The position numbers and the translations under genes were made by a program. Below the pieces are notes generated by a model. The model worked only from the letters and a program-made list of their open reading frames with translations. It had not been told where the DNA came from and ran no database searches. Below, piece after piece: positions 1 to 6,066 of a stretch of 18,989 bases of DNA; positions within the stretch are counted from its first letter, which is position 1, and every line of letters begins with the position of its first letter. The stretch is taken from NCBI GenBank assembly GCA_910583935.1, contig CAJTZM010000026.1, positions 1-18,989 of the forward strand, in the 5' to 3' direction. The DNA comes from an uncultured Oscillospiraceae bacterium (GTDB lineage: Bacteria; Bacillota; Clostridia; Oscillospirales; Ruminococcaceae).

Positions 1-903
1 CTGGATCCCATCGCGGACGAGGCGGCCATCCGCGCCGTCTCCCTCCCAGCCGCGGTGGAGGCAGCCAGTGTGGAGGATACACTCTACGCCTACCCCCTGA
101 CGGCGGATAACGGGTATTTCTTATACTATAATAAGGCGTTTTTTACTGAGGAGGATATCCAGAGCTTGGAGCGGATGCTGGAGGTGGCTGCCCAAGCTGA
201 GAAGCTGATATCTATGGACTGGTCTTCCGCCTGGTACGTCTACGCGTTTTTCGGCAACACCGGGCTGGAGGTGGGCCTCAATGAGGACGGCCTGACCAAT
301 TACTGCACCTGGAACAGCTCCGATGGCCCCATCCAAGGGGTGGACGTGGCTCAGGCTATGCTGAACATCGCCGCCAGCCCCGCTTTCTCCAGCCTGACGG
401 ATGGGGAATTCCTCTCCGGCGTACGGAACGGCGACATCATCGCCGGCGTCAGCGGGGTTTGGAACGCGCTGGCCATAGAGGAGGCGTGGGGTGAGAACAT
501 GGGTGCCGCCAAGCTGCCTACCTATACCTGCGCGGGGCGGCAGGTGCAGATGGCCTCCTTCTCCGGCTGCAAGCTGATCGGCGTGAACGCCTACTCCCAG
601 CATCCGGGCTGGGCCGCGCGGCTGGCAGAGTGGATCACCAGCGAGGAAAACCAGCGTCTGCGCTTCGAGATCCGGGGCCAAGGTCCGGCCAACGTCAACG
701 CCACCAACTCCCCGGAGGTTCAGTCATCCCAGGCCATCGCCGCCCTATTGGAGCAGTCCAATTACTCCCAGCTCCAGCGGGTGGGCGGGAAATTTTGGGA
801 CCCCGTGACCGAGTTCGCCACCAGCATGGCCCAGGGAAATCCTTCCGGCGCGCCCCTCCAGAACCAGCTGGACCGAATGGTTGAGGGCGTGATCGCACGC
901 TGA
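1..903 (+). CDS. ABC transporter extracellular solute-binding protein (5' partial)
   Basis: The frame is open from base 1, so the gene begins before the window; 300 residues of the C-terminal part are visible, ending at TGA 901-903. The sequence fits family 1 (MalE-like) extracellular solute-binding proteins: an early YPLTADNGYFLYYNKAFF segment, a middle part with GVSGVWNALAIEEAWG, and a late block (SGCKLIGVNAYSQHPGWAARL, then EWITSEENQRLRFE) typical of the lobe-closing C-terminal helices. Such lipoproteins capture sugars or other small solutes outside the membrane and deliver them to an ABC permease. No permease is visible. The next gene is a chemoreceptor 26 bases downstream, so the binding protein may also present its ligand to that receptor. 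The substrate cannot be told from the sequence. Family confidence is high; an exact gene name is not justified. Confidence 0.85.
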   Translation: MDPIADEAAIRAVSLPAAVEAASVEDTLYAYPLTADNGYFLYYNKAFFTEEDIQSLERMLEVAAQAEKLISMDWSSAWYVYAFFGNTGLEVGLNEDGLTNYCTWNSSDGPIQGVDVAQAMLNIAASPAFSSLTDGEFLSGVRNGDIIAGVSGVWNALAIEEAWGENMGAAKLPTYTCAGRQVQMASFSGCKLIGVNAYSQHPGWAARLAEWITSEENQRLRFEIRGQGPANVNATNSPEVQSSQAIAALLEQSNYSQLQRVGGKFWDPVTEFATSMAQGNPSGAPLQNQLDRMVEGVIAR

Positions 904-929
904 GTACATCATAATTGGGAGGAAATCGC

Positions 930-2516
930 ATGAAAGGCAGATTGACACTTCAGCAGCGCTTAATCCTGCCCATTATCCTTCTGGGCTTGATTACCCTGTT
1001 GTCCAATATTTTGGCGGTATTTAGCATCAACAACGTCCACGCCAACGCGGGAACCATTGTGGACAGAAGCATGGCCAGTGAGGAGCGGTTAGAGGATATC
1101 AGGCGGTCCGTTATGGATATCCACCGTCTGGCCCTGTCCCACATCGTGGCGGCGGATCACGCCACCATGATCCGGCTGGTGCAGGAGATCAAGGCGGAGG
1201 AGGCCGCCCTGGATGAGAAACTGAGCGCTTATCAGGATTTTGTCTCCGAGAAGGATGGGGGGACCTATCAATCGCTGATCAACAGCTACGCTGAATTCAA
1301 GCATGCCCTGGTCTATCTGGTCAGCGCGAGCGCCGACAGCAAAACCCAGGAGGCCTATGCCACAGCCAACGGAGATGTGGCCCATTTGGGCGAGATGGCG
1401 GAAAGCGATATCGACGCCCTCTCTGCCGCCGTCAGCGTTCAGGCCGGGGAGGCCAAGGGAAGGCTCACGCTGGTTTACATTATCTCTCTTATCACCAGCG
1501 CGCTTACCTTGATCGTGGGTATTTTTCTGGTGGCGGCGGCCTTTCGGATCATCCGAAGGTATGTCCTCACCCCGATCCGGGACACCATGGACACGCTTCA
1601 AGACAGCTCAGAGCGGATCAGCGGCGTAGTAGGCGAGGTGCGCCAGCGGGCGAAACACTCCAACGACAGCGTTCATATCCTTTTCCAGCTCACGGAACAG
1701 CTCTCCGCCGCCTTGGAGGAAATCGCGGGCAGCGCTGCGGCCATCACCGCCAGCGCCGCCGGCACGCAAGGGGATACCCAAAGCATGGCGGAGGAGTGTT
1801 CCGCCATCACAATCTACTCCACCGGGATGCGGGAGCGCGCCGAGGAGATAGAGCGGGCCGCCCGTATGGAGACAAAGGTCATCCAGGACAAAATAGCGGA
1901 CATCATGTCTATGCTGGATCAGGCCATTGAGAAAAGCCATAGTGTGGATCAGATTCGTGCTCTGACCGAGGATATCCTTAATATATCCTCCTCTACCAAT
2001 CTCATAGCCGTCAACGCCTCCATTGAGGCCGCCCGAGCGGGCGCGGCGGGCGCTGGATTTTCTGTTGTGGCTCAGGAGGTTCACAAGCTGGCCGACTCCT
2101 GTGCTGAGACCGCCAGCCACATCCAAAAGGTCAGCGGGGTAGTCACGGGGGCGGTGGAATATCTGGCCGACAGTGCCCGGGAGCTGGCCAACTATTTGAG
2201 TCAGGTTATCGCGGAGCAGCTGGAGCGGTCTGTTCAGGCTGGGCGGCGCTACCGGGAGGATTCAGACTACATCGGGCAGGCCATGGAAGAGTACAACAGC
2301 CGGGTGGAACGGTTGAAAAACGCGATCGACCAGATTGCCGTCTCGATTTCCAGTATTTCCAGCTCTATTGACGGGGCGGCCTCCGGGATCAGCGGCGCCG
2401 CCGGCAGCACCCGTATCCTGGTGGACGACATGGAGGGGATCACCGGGCGGATGGATGCGAATCAGGAGATCGTGGGGGAGCTCCAACGGCAAATGGATAT
2501 GTTCGCGAACTTGTAA
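930..2516 (+). CDS. Methyl-accepting chemotaxis protein
   Basis: A 528-residue transmembrane chemoreceptor that signals through CheW/CheA to the flagellar motor or a related output. I chose ATG 930 rather than the upstream TTG 915 because GGGAGGA at 917-923 sits seven bases before it. An N-terminal membrane segment (about 11-33) is followed by an extracytoplasmic helical region (about 35-178), resembling a four-helix-bundle sensor, and a second membrane segment (about 180-206). TPIRD at 214-218 looks like the start of a HAMP domain, but the second HAMP helix is not evident. The signalling hairpin is clear at about 355-390 (TNLIAVNASIEAARAG, then GFSVVAQEVHKLAD). Long Ala/Ser/Glu-rich coiled coils flank it. 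It lies 26 bases after a solute-binding protein gene and may be co-transcribed with it. Ligand unknown. Confidence 0.93.
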   Translation: MKGRLTLQQRLILPIILLGLITLLSNILAVFSINNVHANAGTIVDRSMASEERLEDIRRSVMDIHRLALSHIVAADHATMIRLVQEIKAEEAALDEKLSAYQDFVSEKDGGTYQSLINSYAEFKHALVYLVSASADSKTQEAYATANGDVAHLGEMAESDIDALSAAVSVQAGEAKGRLTLVYIISLITSALTLIVGIFLVAAAFRIIRRYVLTPIRDTMDTLQDSSERISGVVGEVRQRAKHSNDSVHILFQLTEQLSAALEEIAGSAAAITASAAGTQGDTQSMAEECSAITIYSTGMRERAEEIERAARMETKVIQDKIADIMSMLDQAIEKSHSVDQIRALTEDILNISSSTNLIAVNASIEAARAGAAGAGFSVVAQEVHKLADSCAETASHIQKVSGVVTGAVEYLADSARELANYLSQVIAEQLERSVQAGRRYREDSDYIGQAMEEYNSRVERLKNAIDQIAVSISSISSSIDGAASGISGAAGSTRILVDDMEGITGRMDANQEIVGELQRQMDMFANL

Positions 2517-2612
2517 ATGGCGGACCATTCAATTTTGTGGTACATACCCCCCTGATGGACAATGTTCAAACAAGCCATAGGCGCTACATATAAAACCCAC
2601 AACCTCAAAAAC

Positions 2613-2644
2613 GCGGAGGACCGTCCCTGTGGGCGGTCCTCCGT
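2613..2644. terminator. Hairpin, possible terminator after the chemoreceptor gene
   Basis: GGAGGACCG at 2615-2623 pairs perfectly with CGGTCCTCC at 2634-2642, and the stem can extend by a C-G and a G-T pair. The intervening ten bases hold a further CCC/GGG. A run of five A precedes it (useful as a T-run on the minus strand), but only a weak T-run follows on the plus strand, so termination is uncertain. An alternative is that these bases belong to a decayed reading frame ending at TGA 2682. Confidence 0.4.
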
Positions 2645-2747
2645 CTCGTTTAAGGATGGCAATCAGGGCAAAAAGTGGTTCTGATGTGGCACGCAAAAGG
2701 GCAAGGGACGCCTTATAACCCCCCTGTTTTAAAAGGAGGAATGCGCG

Positions 2748-3077
2748 ATGTTTATTCTGAGGGCAAGCAAGGCGCTGAAATACTATCCCCAAAAGATGGC
2801 CGAGACACGGCTGTTCATTGAGATGCCGGGAAAGGATCTGCCCATTGTGCAGGCCCATCCTGTCAAAGACGACGCTTTCACCATGACCGTCAAGGGACAG
2901 GTGTTTACCGAGCGCAAGGCGGCGGGCGAGACCATCAAGGCGTGTATGCCGATGAGCGGCCCGGGGAAGCCTCTTGATTTGGGCGAGTACCGGGGATTCC
3001 CCATGCAGCTTCATTGCGATGGCTCCAAGCTTAAGGTGACGATGAAGCGGTACCTCGCGGACTACTCGTTGCTGTGA
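2748..3077 (+). CDS. Small protein resembling the C-terminal end of ICE helicase/methylase proteins
   Basis: 109 residues with an excellent ribosome site (AAGGAGG, 2733-2739) eight bases before ATG 2748. The second half (KGQVFTERKAAGETIKAC, then LGEYRGFPMQL) resembles the extreme C-terminal module of the very large SNF2-helicase/DNA-methylase proteins carried by conjugative elements of Clostridia, where a similar 'YTEKKEAG...LGEYRGF.ME' pattern is found; this is from memory of the family. The first 40 residues are not recognised. It is either a free-standing gene using this module or a 3' remnant that gained a start. There are no membrane segments. Three hairpins follow directly downstream. 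The function is not known. Confidence 0.5.
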   Translation: MFILRASKALKYYPQKMAETRLFIEMPGKDLPIVQAHPVKDDAFTMTVKGQVFTERKAAGETIKACMPMSGPGKPLDLGEYRGFPMQLHCDGSKLKVTMKRYLADYSLL

Positions 3078-3171
3078 ACACCATGCCTGTGCGTCCACCG
3101 TATCCTTCCCGCGTGGATGTGCGGTAAGGAGCGACCAACGGGAGCGCAAAGCCATGCCGACATGCGTGTTT

Positions 3172-3252
3172 GACCGGGCGCGGAAGCGCCCGGTCCGGGG
3201 TTTGGGGGAATCCCAATAAGCGAGCGGCGATATCAAAACGATTTCGCCGCTC
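3172..3252. repeat. Cluster of inverted repeats in the element spacer
   Basis: Three hairpins lie back to back. GACCGGGCGC (3172-3181) pairs perfectly with GCGCCCGGTC (3186-3195) around a GGAA tetraloop. TTGGG pairs with CCCAA near 3201-3216. GAGCGGCGA (3222-3230) pairs perfectly with TCGCCGCTC (3244-3252) around 13 bases. None is followed by a T-run, so they are not ordinary terminators. They could be DNA-processing structures (transfer or replication origin) or RNA structure. Confidence 0.6.
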
Positions 3253-3300
3253 ATTGCTTGCTACTGTGCAGCAAAGTGGGCTTTAATTGGGGGTAAGACA

Positions 3301-3703
3301 ATGATAAATATTGATTTTTTGGCGGCAGGATGAAAAAAGAATCCTAAAATGCGCCGAAGAAAGCACAGTTGCCTTCGCCATAGAGAGGCTCAAATATGGT
3401 TTCGGCTTACGGGAGCTTTTTGCGCAGCCTCAAGATGAGCTGTATTTAAGCCTACACCAAGATTGCAGACTATATGTGGGAAATTCTGGAGTGAAAACCC
3501 AATGACTTGGTGATTTGCGAAGTATTGATTTAAAAGCGGCAGCAAGATTTCTTGAATCATTGCCGGGGAACCGGGATTATGGAGGGTTTTATGATACGGA
3601 CATACTGTCTCCTATCGATGATTTAATAAAGGTGATGGAAAACTGCCGTCAGATGCCATTTATGGAAATTTTGAAAGTGCGGTTTCGGTTTATCGAGGGC
3701 TAA
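3301..3703 (+). pseudogene. Decayed coding stretch of unknown family
   Basis: ATG 3301 opens MINIDFLAAG and stops at once. An overlapping frame then runs from about 3311 to 3505 with protein-like sequence (ESTVAFAIERLKYGFGLREL), and a different frame runs 3515-3703 (SIDLKAAARFLESLPGN). This looks like one gene broken by frameshifts or small deletions, or two short unknown genes. The stretch is visibly AT-richer than its neighbours and lacks clear ribosome sites. I recognise no domain. Confidence 0.3.
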
Positions 3704-3727
3704 CCGAATTGGGTACACCAACAAGGA

Positions 3728-4210
3728 TTATGAATTAACACAAACCATAGAAAATTGCACAAGCAAATAATGCACTTCGTAAATGGAAAAAATTCTTTGT
3801 CTTGGGCTTACATATGGGTGGCGCAGATCGTGAAACCGGATGCGAGGCAGGCCGGCACTTTTGAGCAGAGTCTTCATGTGATTGTAGGCGCTGCCGGGAC
3901 TGACCGGACTTTCTGGCCTCAACGGGTTGGGGAAGATCCATTGGGAACAGGAGCCTTTCCTCCTTTCCTGCAGCAGCTGGGCCATGCTGGGCGGCAAGGT
4001 GATGGTACGCCGATCCTTTCCCGTCTTGGTCTCGCCGGTGGTCAGCCCGCCGCCCTTGTGCTGATGGAGAGTCCGGCGCACTGTCAGCATTCCCTTCTTC
4101 CCGTCGAAGTCGAACCACATCAGCCCGCAGATCTCACCCCGCCGCATCCGGCTGTCCTCGCTCAGGTTCACATCCCGGTACTCCTCGATGCTCTGGTGCA
4201 GCTTTTTCAT
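3728..4210 (-). pseudogene. Truncated tyrosine recombinase (phage/ICE integrase)
   Basis: Read leftward, this frame contains the middle of a phage-type integrase. MRRGEICGLMW at about 22-32 carries the first catalytic Arg (R23). A basic beta-hairpin region (TVRRTLHQ, then ETKTGKDRRTITL) and WIFPNP follow. RFHDLRHPYVS at about 125-135 carries the catalytic His and Arg (H127, R130), where HDLRHTFAT would be usual. After about residue 134 (near 3808) the similarity ends abruptly: the final His/Trp and the Tyr nucleophile are missing, and the tail is unrelated. The N-terminal arm-binding and core-binding domains are also absent, although the frame stays open upstream of 4210. It cannot be an active recombinase. 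Integrases normally lie next to the attachment site, which agrees with the tRNA fragment about 1.2 kb to the right. Confidence 0.75.
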
Positions 4211-4280
4211 CAGGGCCTTCTGACTCTTGGCGGAGACATACCGGAAGGCCGAAAGCCCAGAACAAAATTCTCCAGAGCTG

Positions 4281-4463
4281 TTATGCTGTAAATCGAATGA
4301 GCTTTGTGAGGATTTCTTGCTCGGTTTCCTCCAGCCGTTCTATGAGCTGATTTTCATATTTGGCGACGCGATCTACTGCCCGCTTCAGTTCTGAGCCAGG
4401 TGTCATCTGCTGTTCGTTGGGTGTGCTGTTGCCGTAGTAGAGATCTTCCAGAATCGTTCTCAT
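4281..4463 (-). CDS. DUF6809-type small protein, C-terminally truncated
   Basis: 60 residues from ATG 4463, with AAAGGAGGT (4471-4479) seven bases upstream. The longer upstream frame is rejected because this start has the ribosome site. The opening MRTILEDLYYGN fits the N-terminus of DUF6809, a family of roughly 90-100 residues common in gut Firmicutes elements; identification is from memory of that motif. The middle is charged and helical (AKYENQLIERLEETEQEILTKL). It stops at LIRFTA, before the part where the family normally has a conserved FIYGF-like helix, so the 3' end was probably lost where it abuts the integrase remnant. It follows the ribbon-helix-helix gene by 65 bases on the same strand. 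Function unknown. Confidence 0.6.
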   Translation of the reverse strand: MRTILEDLYYGNSTPNEQQMTPGSELKRAVDRVAKYENQLIERLEETEQEILTKLIRFTA

Positions 4464-4528
4464 ATCTACTACCTCCTTTGCAACACCAACACATACCACA
4501 CTTTGCGGAATATAGCTACTACTTTTTT

Positions 4529-4972
4529 TCACAGCCTGCCGTTCTGGTAGCGGACTGCGTCGTCCAGTGTGACGCTGCCGCCGGTCTTTTTCACGTTCTG
4601 GACGCACCGTCCCCGGAGCGCCTTGAGCTGCTCATCGGGAATCTCCATCTCAGCCGCCAGCACATTCATCACTATATCCTGCTCCACTGCCAGCTTGAAG
4701 AGCAAACAGCAGATGCGGTTCTCCGTGTCCTGCACTGTTCCGCGAAGGACAGATGCCAGCGCGGGGGGATAAGCGGTGGCAATCTGACCGGAGACGTAGC
4801 CGGCGTAGAACAGCGCGGCCTTCTCCAGATACTCACTGCGGCTTTTGGAGTTCGCGATTTTCATCGCTCTGTCCATCACTTCCAGCGTGGAGGGGTACAG
4901 CCAGACGGGGATGCGCGTCTTGGCTTCTGTGGGTGTGTTTGGTTCCACCAAAATGTGGGTATTTTTGCTCAT
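4529..4972 (-). CDS. Ribbon-helix-helix protein, probable mobilization/accessory DNA-binding protein
   Basis: 147 residues. Residues about 18-58 (KTRIPVWLYPSTLEVMDRAM, then SRSEYLEKAALFYAGYV) form a ribbon-helix-helix pattern: a short basic strand, then two helices with the 'SRSEYLEKA' second helix. The remainder is helical and of unknown role. Such proteins occur in Tn1549-like elements near the transfer genes, where they may bind the transfer origin or regulate neighbours; this role is inferred from context. ATG 4972 is preferred because the frame before it does not look coding, although no strong ribosome site precedes it (only AGAAGA). The gene appears intact, unlike its neighbours. Confidence 0.7.
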   Translation of the reverse strand: MSKNTHILVEPNTPTEAKTRIPVWLYPSTLEVMDRAMKIANSKSRSEYLEKAALFYAGYVSGQIATAYPPALASVLRGTVQDTENRICCLLFKLAVEQDIVMNVLAAEMEIPDEQLKALRGRCVQNVKKTGGSVTLDDAVRYQNGRL

Positions 4973-5154
4973 TGGGAATTTCTTCTATTTTGTTGGAAAA
5001 CCACCTGCCACATCCACCTTGCAAAAGGTCGAAACAGAGCAGTTTTTCCTTTGTTTTTCTTCATTCAGACCACTTCTCTCTGTCCAAAATCAACACGGCA
5101 TCCTGCGGGGCATTCGAGGGGTTGACGGCGGAGGCAGGACTCTCTCGGGGACTC

Positions 5155-5183
5155 TTGACAAATGGGTTGGTCAGAGTTTTAAT
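5155..5183 (+). promoter_or_regulatory. Predicted sigma-70 promoter in the element's right end
   Basis: TTGACA at 5155-5160, a 17-base spacer, then TTTAAT at 5178-5183. No gene with a ribosome site follows, but a hairpin terminator-like structure lies at 5374-5416, so a transcript of about 225 bases could be made. The region 4973-5423 otherwise holds no gene I can support. Confidence 0.5.
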
Positions 5184-5373
5184 AAGAGCAGAGGAAAAAA
5201 GGGATTCCGCACATGGCTGGCTCCTCCACCTTGGGGCAGGGTGTCCCTATTGTTTACAGCGTATCAAGTTTTGCGTGGGGCGGTATATATCTGCTTGGGG
5301 CTTGACCCACAACAGGAAAAGGCGCTGCGGAAACAGTGGGATAGAGAGGTTCAAATGTAAATTGATACCGAGC

Positions 5374-5416
5374 AAAAGCGCCCAAGAGGGTCGGAAACGT
5401 CTTGTTGGGTGCTTTT
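5374..5416 (+). terminator. Terminator-like hairpin before the tRNA fragment
   Basis: AAAAGCGCCCAA (5374-5385) pairs with TTGGGTGCTTTT (5405-5416) with one G-U pair and a 19-base loop, ending in four T. It follows a possible reading-frame end at TAA 5358-5360. Confidence 0.5.
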
Positions 5417-5423
5417 GACACAC

Positions 5424-5467
5424 TTCGTAATCAGCAGGTCGTGTGTTCAAGTCACATCAGTAGCTCC
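5424..5467 (+). other. 3' half of tRNA-Thr(CGT): attachment-site remnant
   Basis: The bases match a tRNA from the anticodon loop onward: loop TTCGTAA (5424-5430, anticodon CGT), anticodon-stem 3' strand TCAGC (5431-5435), variable loop, T-arm GTGTG-TTCAAGT-CACAT (5441-5457), acceptor strand CAGTAGC (5458-5464), then T and CC. The 5' half (acceptor GCTACTG, D-arm, and 5' anticodon strand GCTGA) is absent; the bases before the loop do not pair. Tyrosine integrases commonly cross over within tRNA anticodon loops, so this is best read as one end (attL/attR) of an integrated element. It is not a functional tRNA gene as it stands. Confidence 0.75.
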
Positions 5468-5468
5468 C

Positions 5469-5504
5469 AAAAAAGCCCTAAACCACATGGTTTAGGGCTT
5501 TTTT
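5469..5504 (+). terminator. Intrinsic terminator of the tRNA-Thr locus
   Basis: A perfect 16-bp stem, AAAAAAGCCCTAAACC (5469-5484) with GGTTTAGGGCTTTTTT (5489-5504), loop ACAT. It directly follows the tRNA 3' end, as expected of a native tRNA terminator, and can work in both directions. Confidence 0.9.
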
Positions 5505-5825
5505 GATATTAAAAAATCTATCGGTTCCTAACGTGTATGCAGACCGCTGGCCTTCACCGCTTTGACCAACTCTTTTGGGTCAGTTTGCGTGTGGATATTC
5601 CCTGTAATCTGCATGGCTCAGGATTTTATGAAAACTTCCGGGGTTATCCCGTTTTTCCTAGTCCAACTGGCGTAAGCGCGGCAGGACGTCAATGCAAAGG
5701 GCGCAATCGTAAGCCCGTCGCAGATAGATCATCCGGCTGGCAGAGGTACAATCCGGCCAATGGACGAGGCTGCGGCTTTCAGCGGTCCCGTTCTTTTACG
5801 TAGCGCGGGCAGCTGCACAAGAAAA
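5505..5825. other. Gene-free stretch
   Basis: I see no convincing gene in these 321 bases. An open frame on the plus strand (5537-5803) has biased composition and no ribosome site. A 28-codon leftward frame (5528-5614, ending KELVKAVKASGLHTR) looks protein-like but lacks a ribosome site and an upstream partner; it may be a remnant. Confidence 0.5.
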
Positions 5826-5852
5826 AGCTGCGGACATCCTGTGTCCGCAGCT
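5819..5852 (-). terminator. Intrinsic terminator of the rubredoxin unit
   Basis: An 11-bp perfect stem, AGCTGCGGACA (5826-5836) with TGTCCGCAGCT (5842-5852). Read leftward it is followed by a T-rich tract (complement of the A-run just before 5827). It lies 11 bases beyond the rubredoxin stop codon. Confidence 0.85.
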
Positions 5853-5863
5853 ATGAGAAACAT

Positions 5864-6025
5864 TTAAGCTTCTTCTTCAAACGAATCCTTGCCTACGCCG
5901 CAAAGCGGGCAGACAAAATCCTCTGGAACGTCTTCCCATTTTGTGCCGGGTGCAACGCCGTTGTCCGGCGCGCCCTGGGCTTCGTCATAAATATAGCCGC
6001 ATACGGTACAGATGAATTTTTTCAT
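5864..6025 (-). CDS. Rubredoxin
   Basis: 53 residues, a normal length for the family. Two knuckles CxxCG carry the iron ligands: C6 and C9 (ICTVCGYIYD) and C39 and C42 (FVCPLCG). The conserved core (GAPDNGVAPGTKWEDVP) is complete. It is a cytoplasmic one-electron carrier; in anaerobes it passes electrons to superoxide reductase, rubrerythrin or oxygen-detoxifying flavoproteins. ATG 6025 has an AAGGAG site (about 6035-6040). It lies 41 bases after the NrdD-tail-like gene and before a terminator, so the two form a two-gene unit. The pairing suggests a link to oxidative damage or redox control of the upstream protein, which is inference. Confidence 0.97.
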   Translation of the reverse strand: MKKFICTVCGYIYDEAQGAPDNGVAPGTKWEDVPEDFVCPLCGVGKDSFEEEA

Positions 6026-6066
6026 GGTTCATTTCTCCTTTTTTGTTGTTGATTGCAGTATTCCAC

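Larger units (their letters stand above)
2530..5468. mobile_element. Remnant of an integrative/conjugative element ending at a tRNA-Thr site
   Basis: The stretch contains, in order, a small protein like the C-terminal tail of ICE-type helicases, a hairpin-rich spacer, a decayed AT-richer segment, a truncated tyrosine integrase, a truncated DUF6809-type gene, a ribbon-helix-helix protein, and the 3' half of a tRNA-Thr gene at the right edge. These families co-occur in Tn1549-like elements of gut Firmicutes. No relaxase, coupling protein or T4SS gene is present, so internal deletion has removed most of it. The right edge is supported by the tRNA fragment; the left edge, somewhere in 2517-2610, is a guess. 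Confidence 0.55.

Noticed and set aside
121..681. Long leftward open frame opposite the solute-binding protein
   Set aside because: A shadow of the plus-strand gene in GC-rich codons; no ribosome site and no recognisable protein pattern.
3172..3252. CRISPR array or terminator set
   Set aside because: The hairpins are different sequences, not regularly spaced direct repeats, and no T-runs follow.
3755..4291. 178-codon plus-strand frame across the integrase remnant
   Set aside because: The opposite strand carries clear recombinase motifs (MRRGEICGL, RFHDLRH); the plus frame has none.
4845..5360. 171-codon plus-strand frame
   Set aside because: Its first part is antisense to the ribbon-helix-helix gene; only the last 50 codons look protein-like, so no gene is called.
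5424..5467. Complete tRNA gene
   Set aside because: The bases before the anticodon loop cannot form the anticodon stem, D-arm or acceptor strand.
5528..5614. 28-codon leftward frame beginning MQITGNIHTQT
   Set aside because: Protein-like but too short, with a stop two codons upstream and no ribosome site; treated as a possible remnant only.
5537..5803. 88-codon plus-strand frame after the tRNA fragment
   Set aside because: No ribosome site, biased composition, no known pattern.
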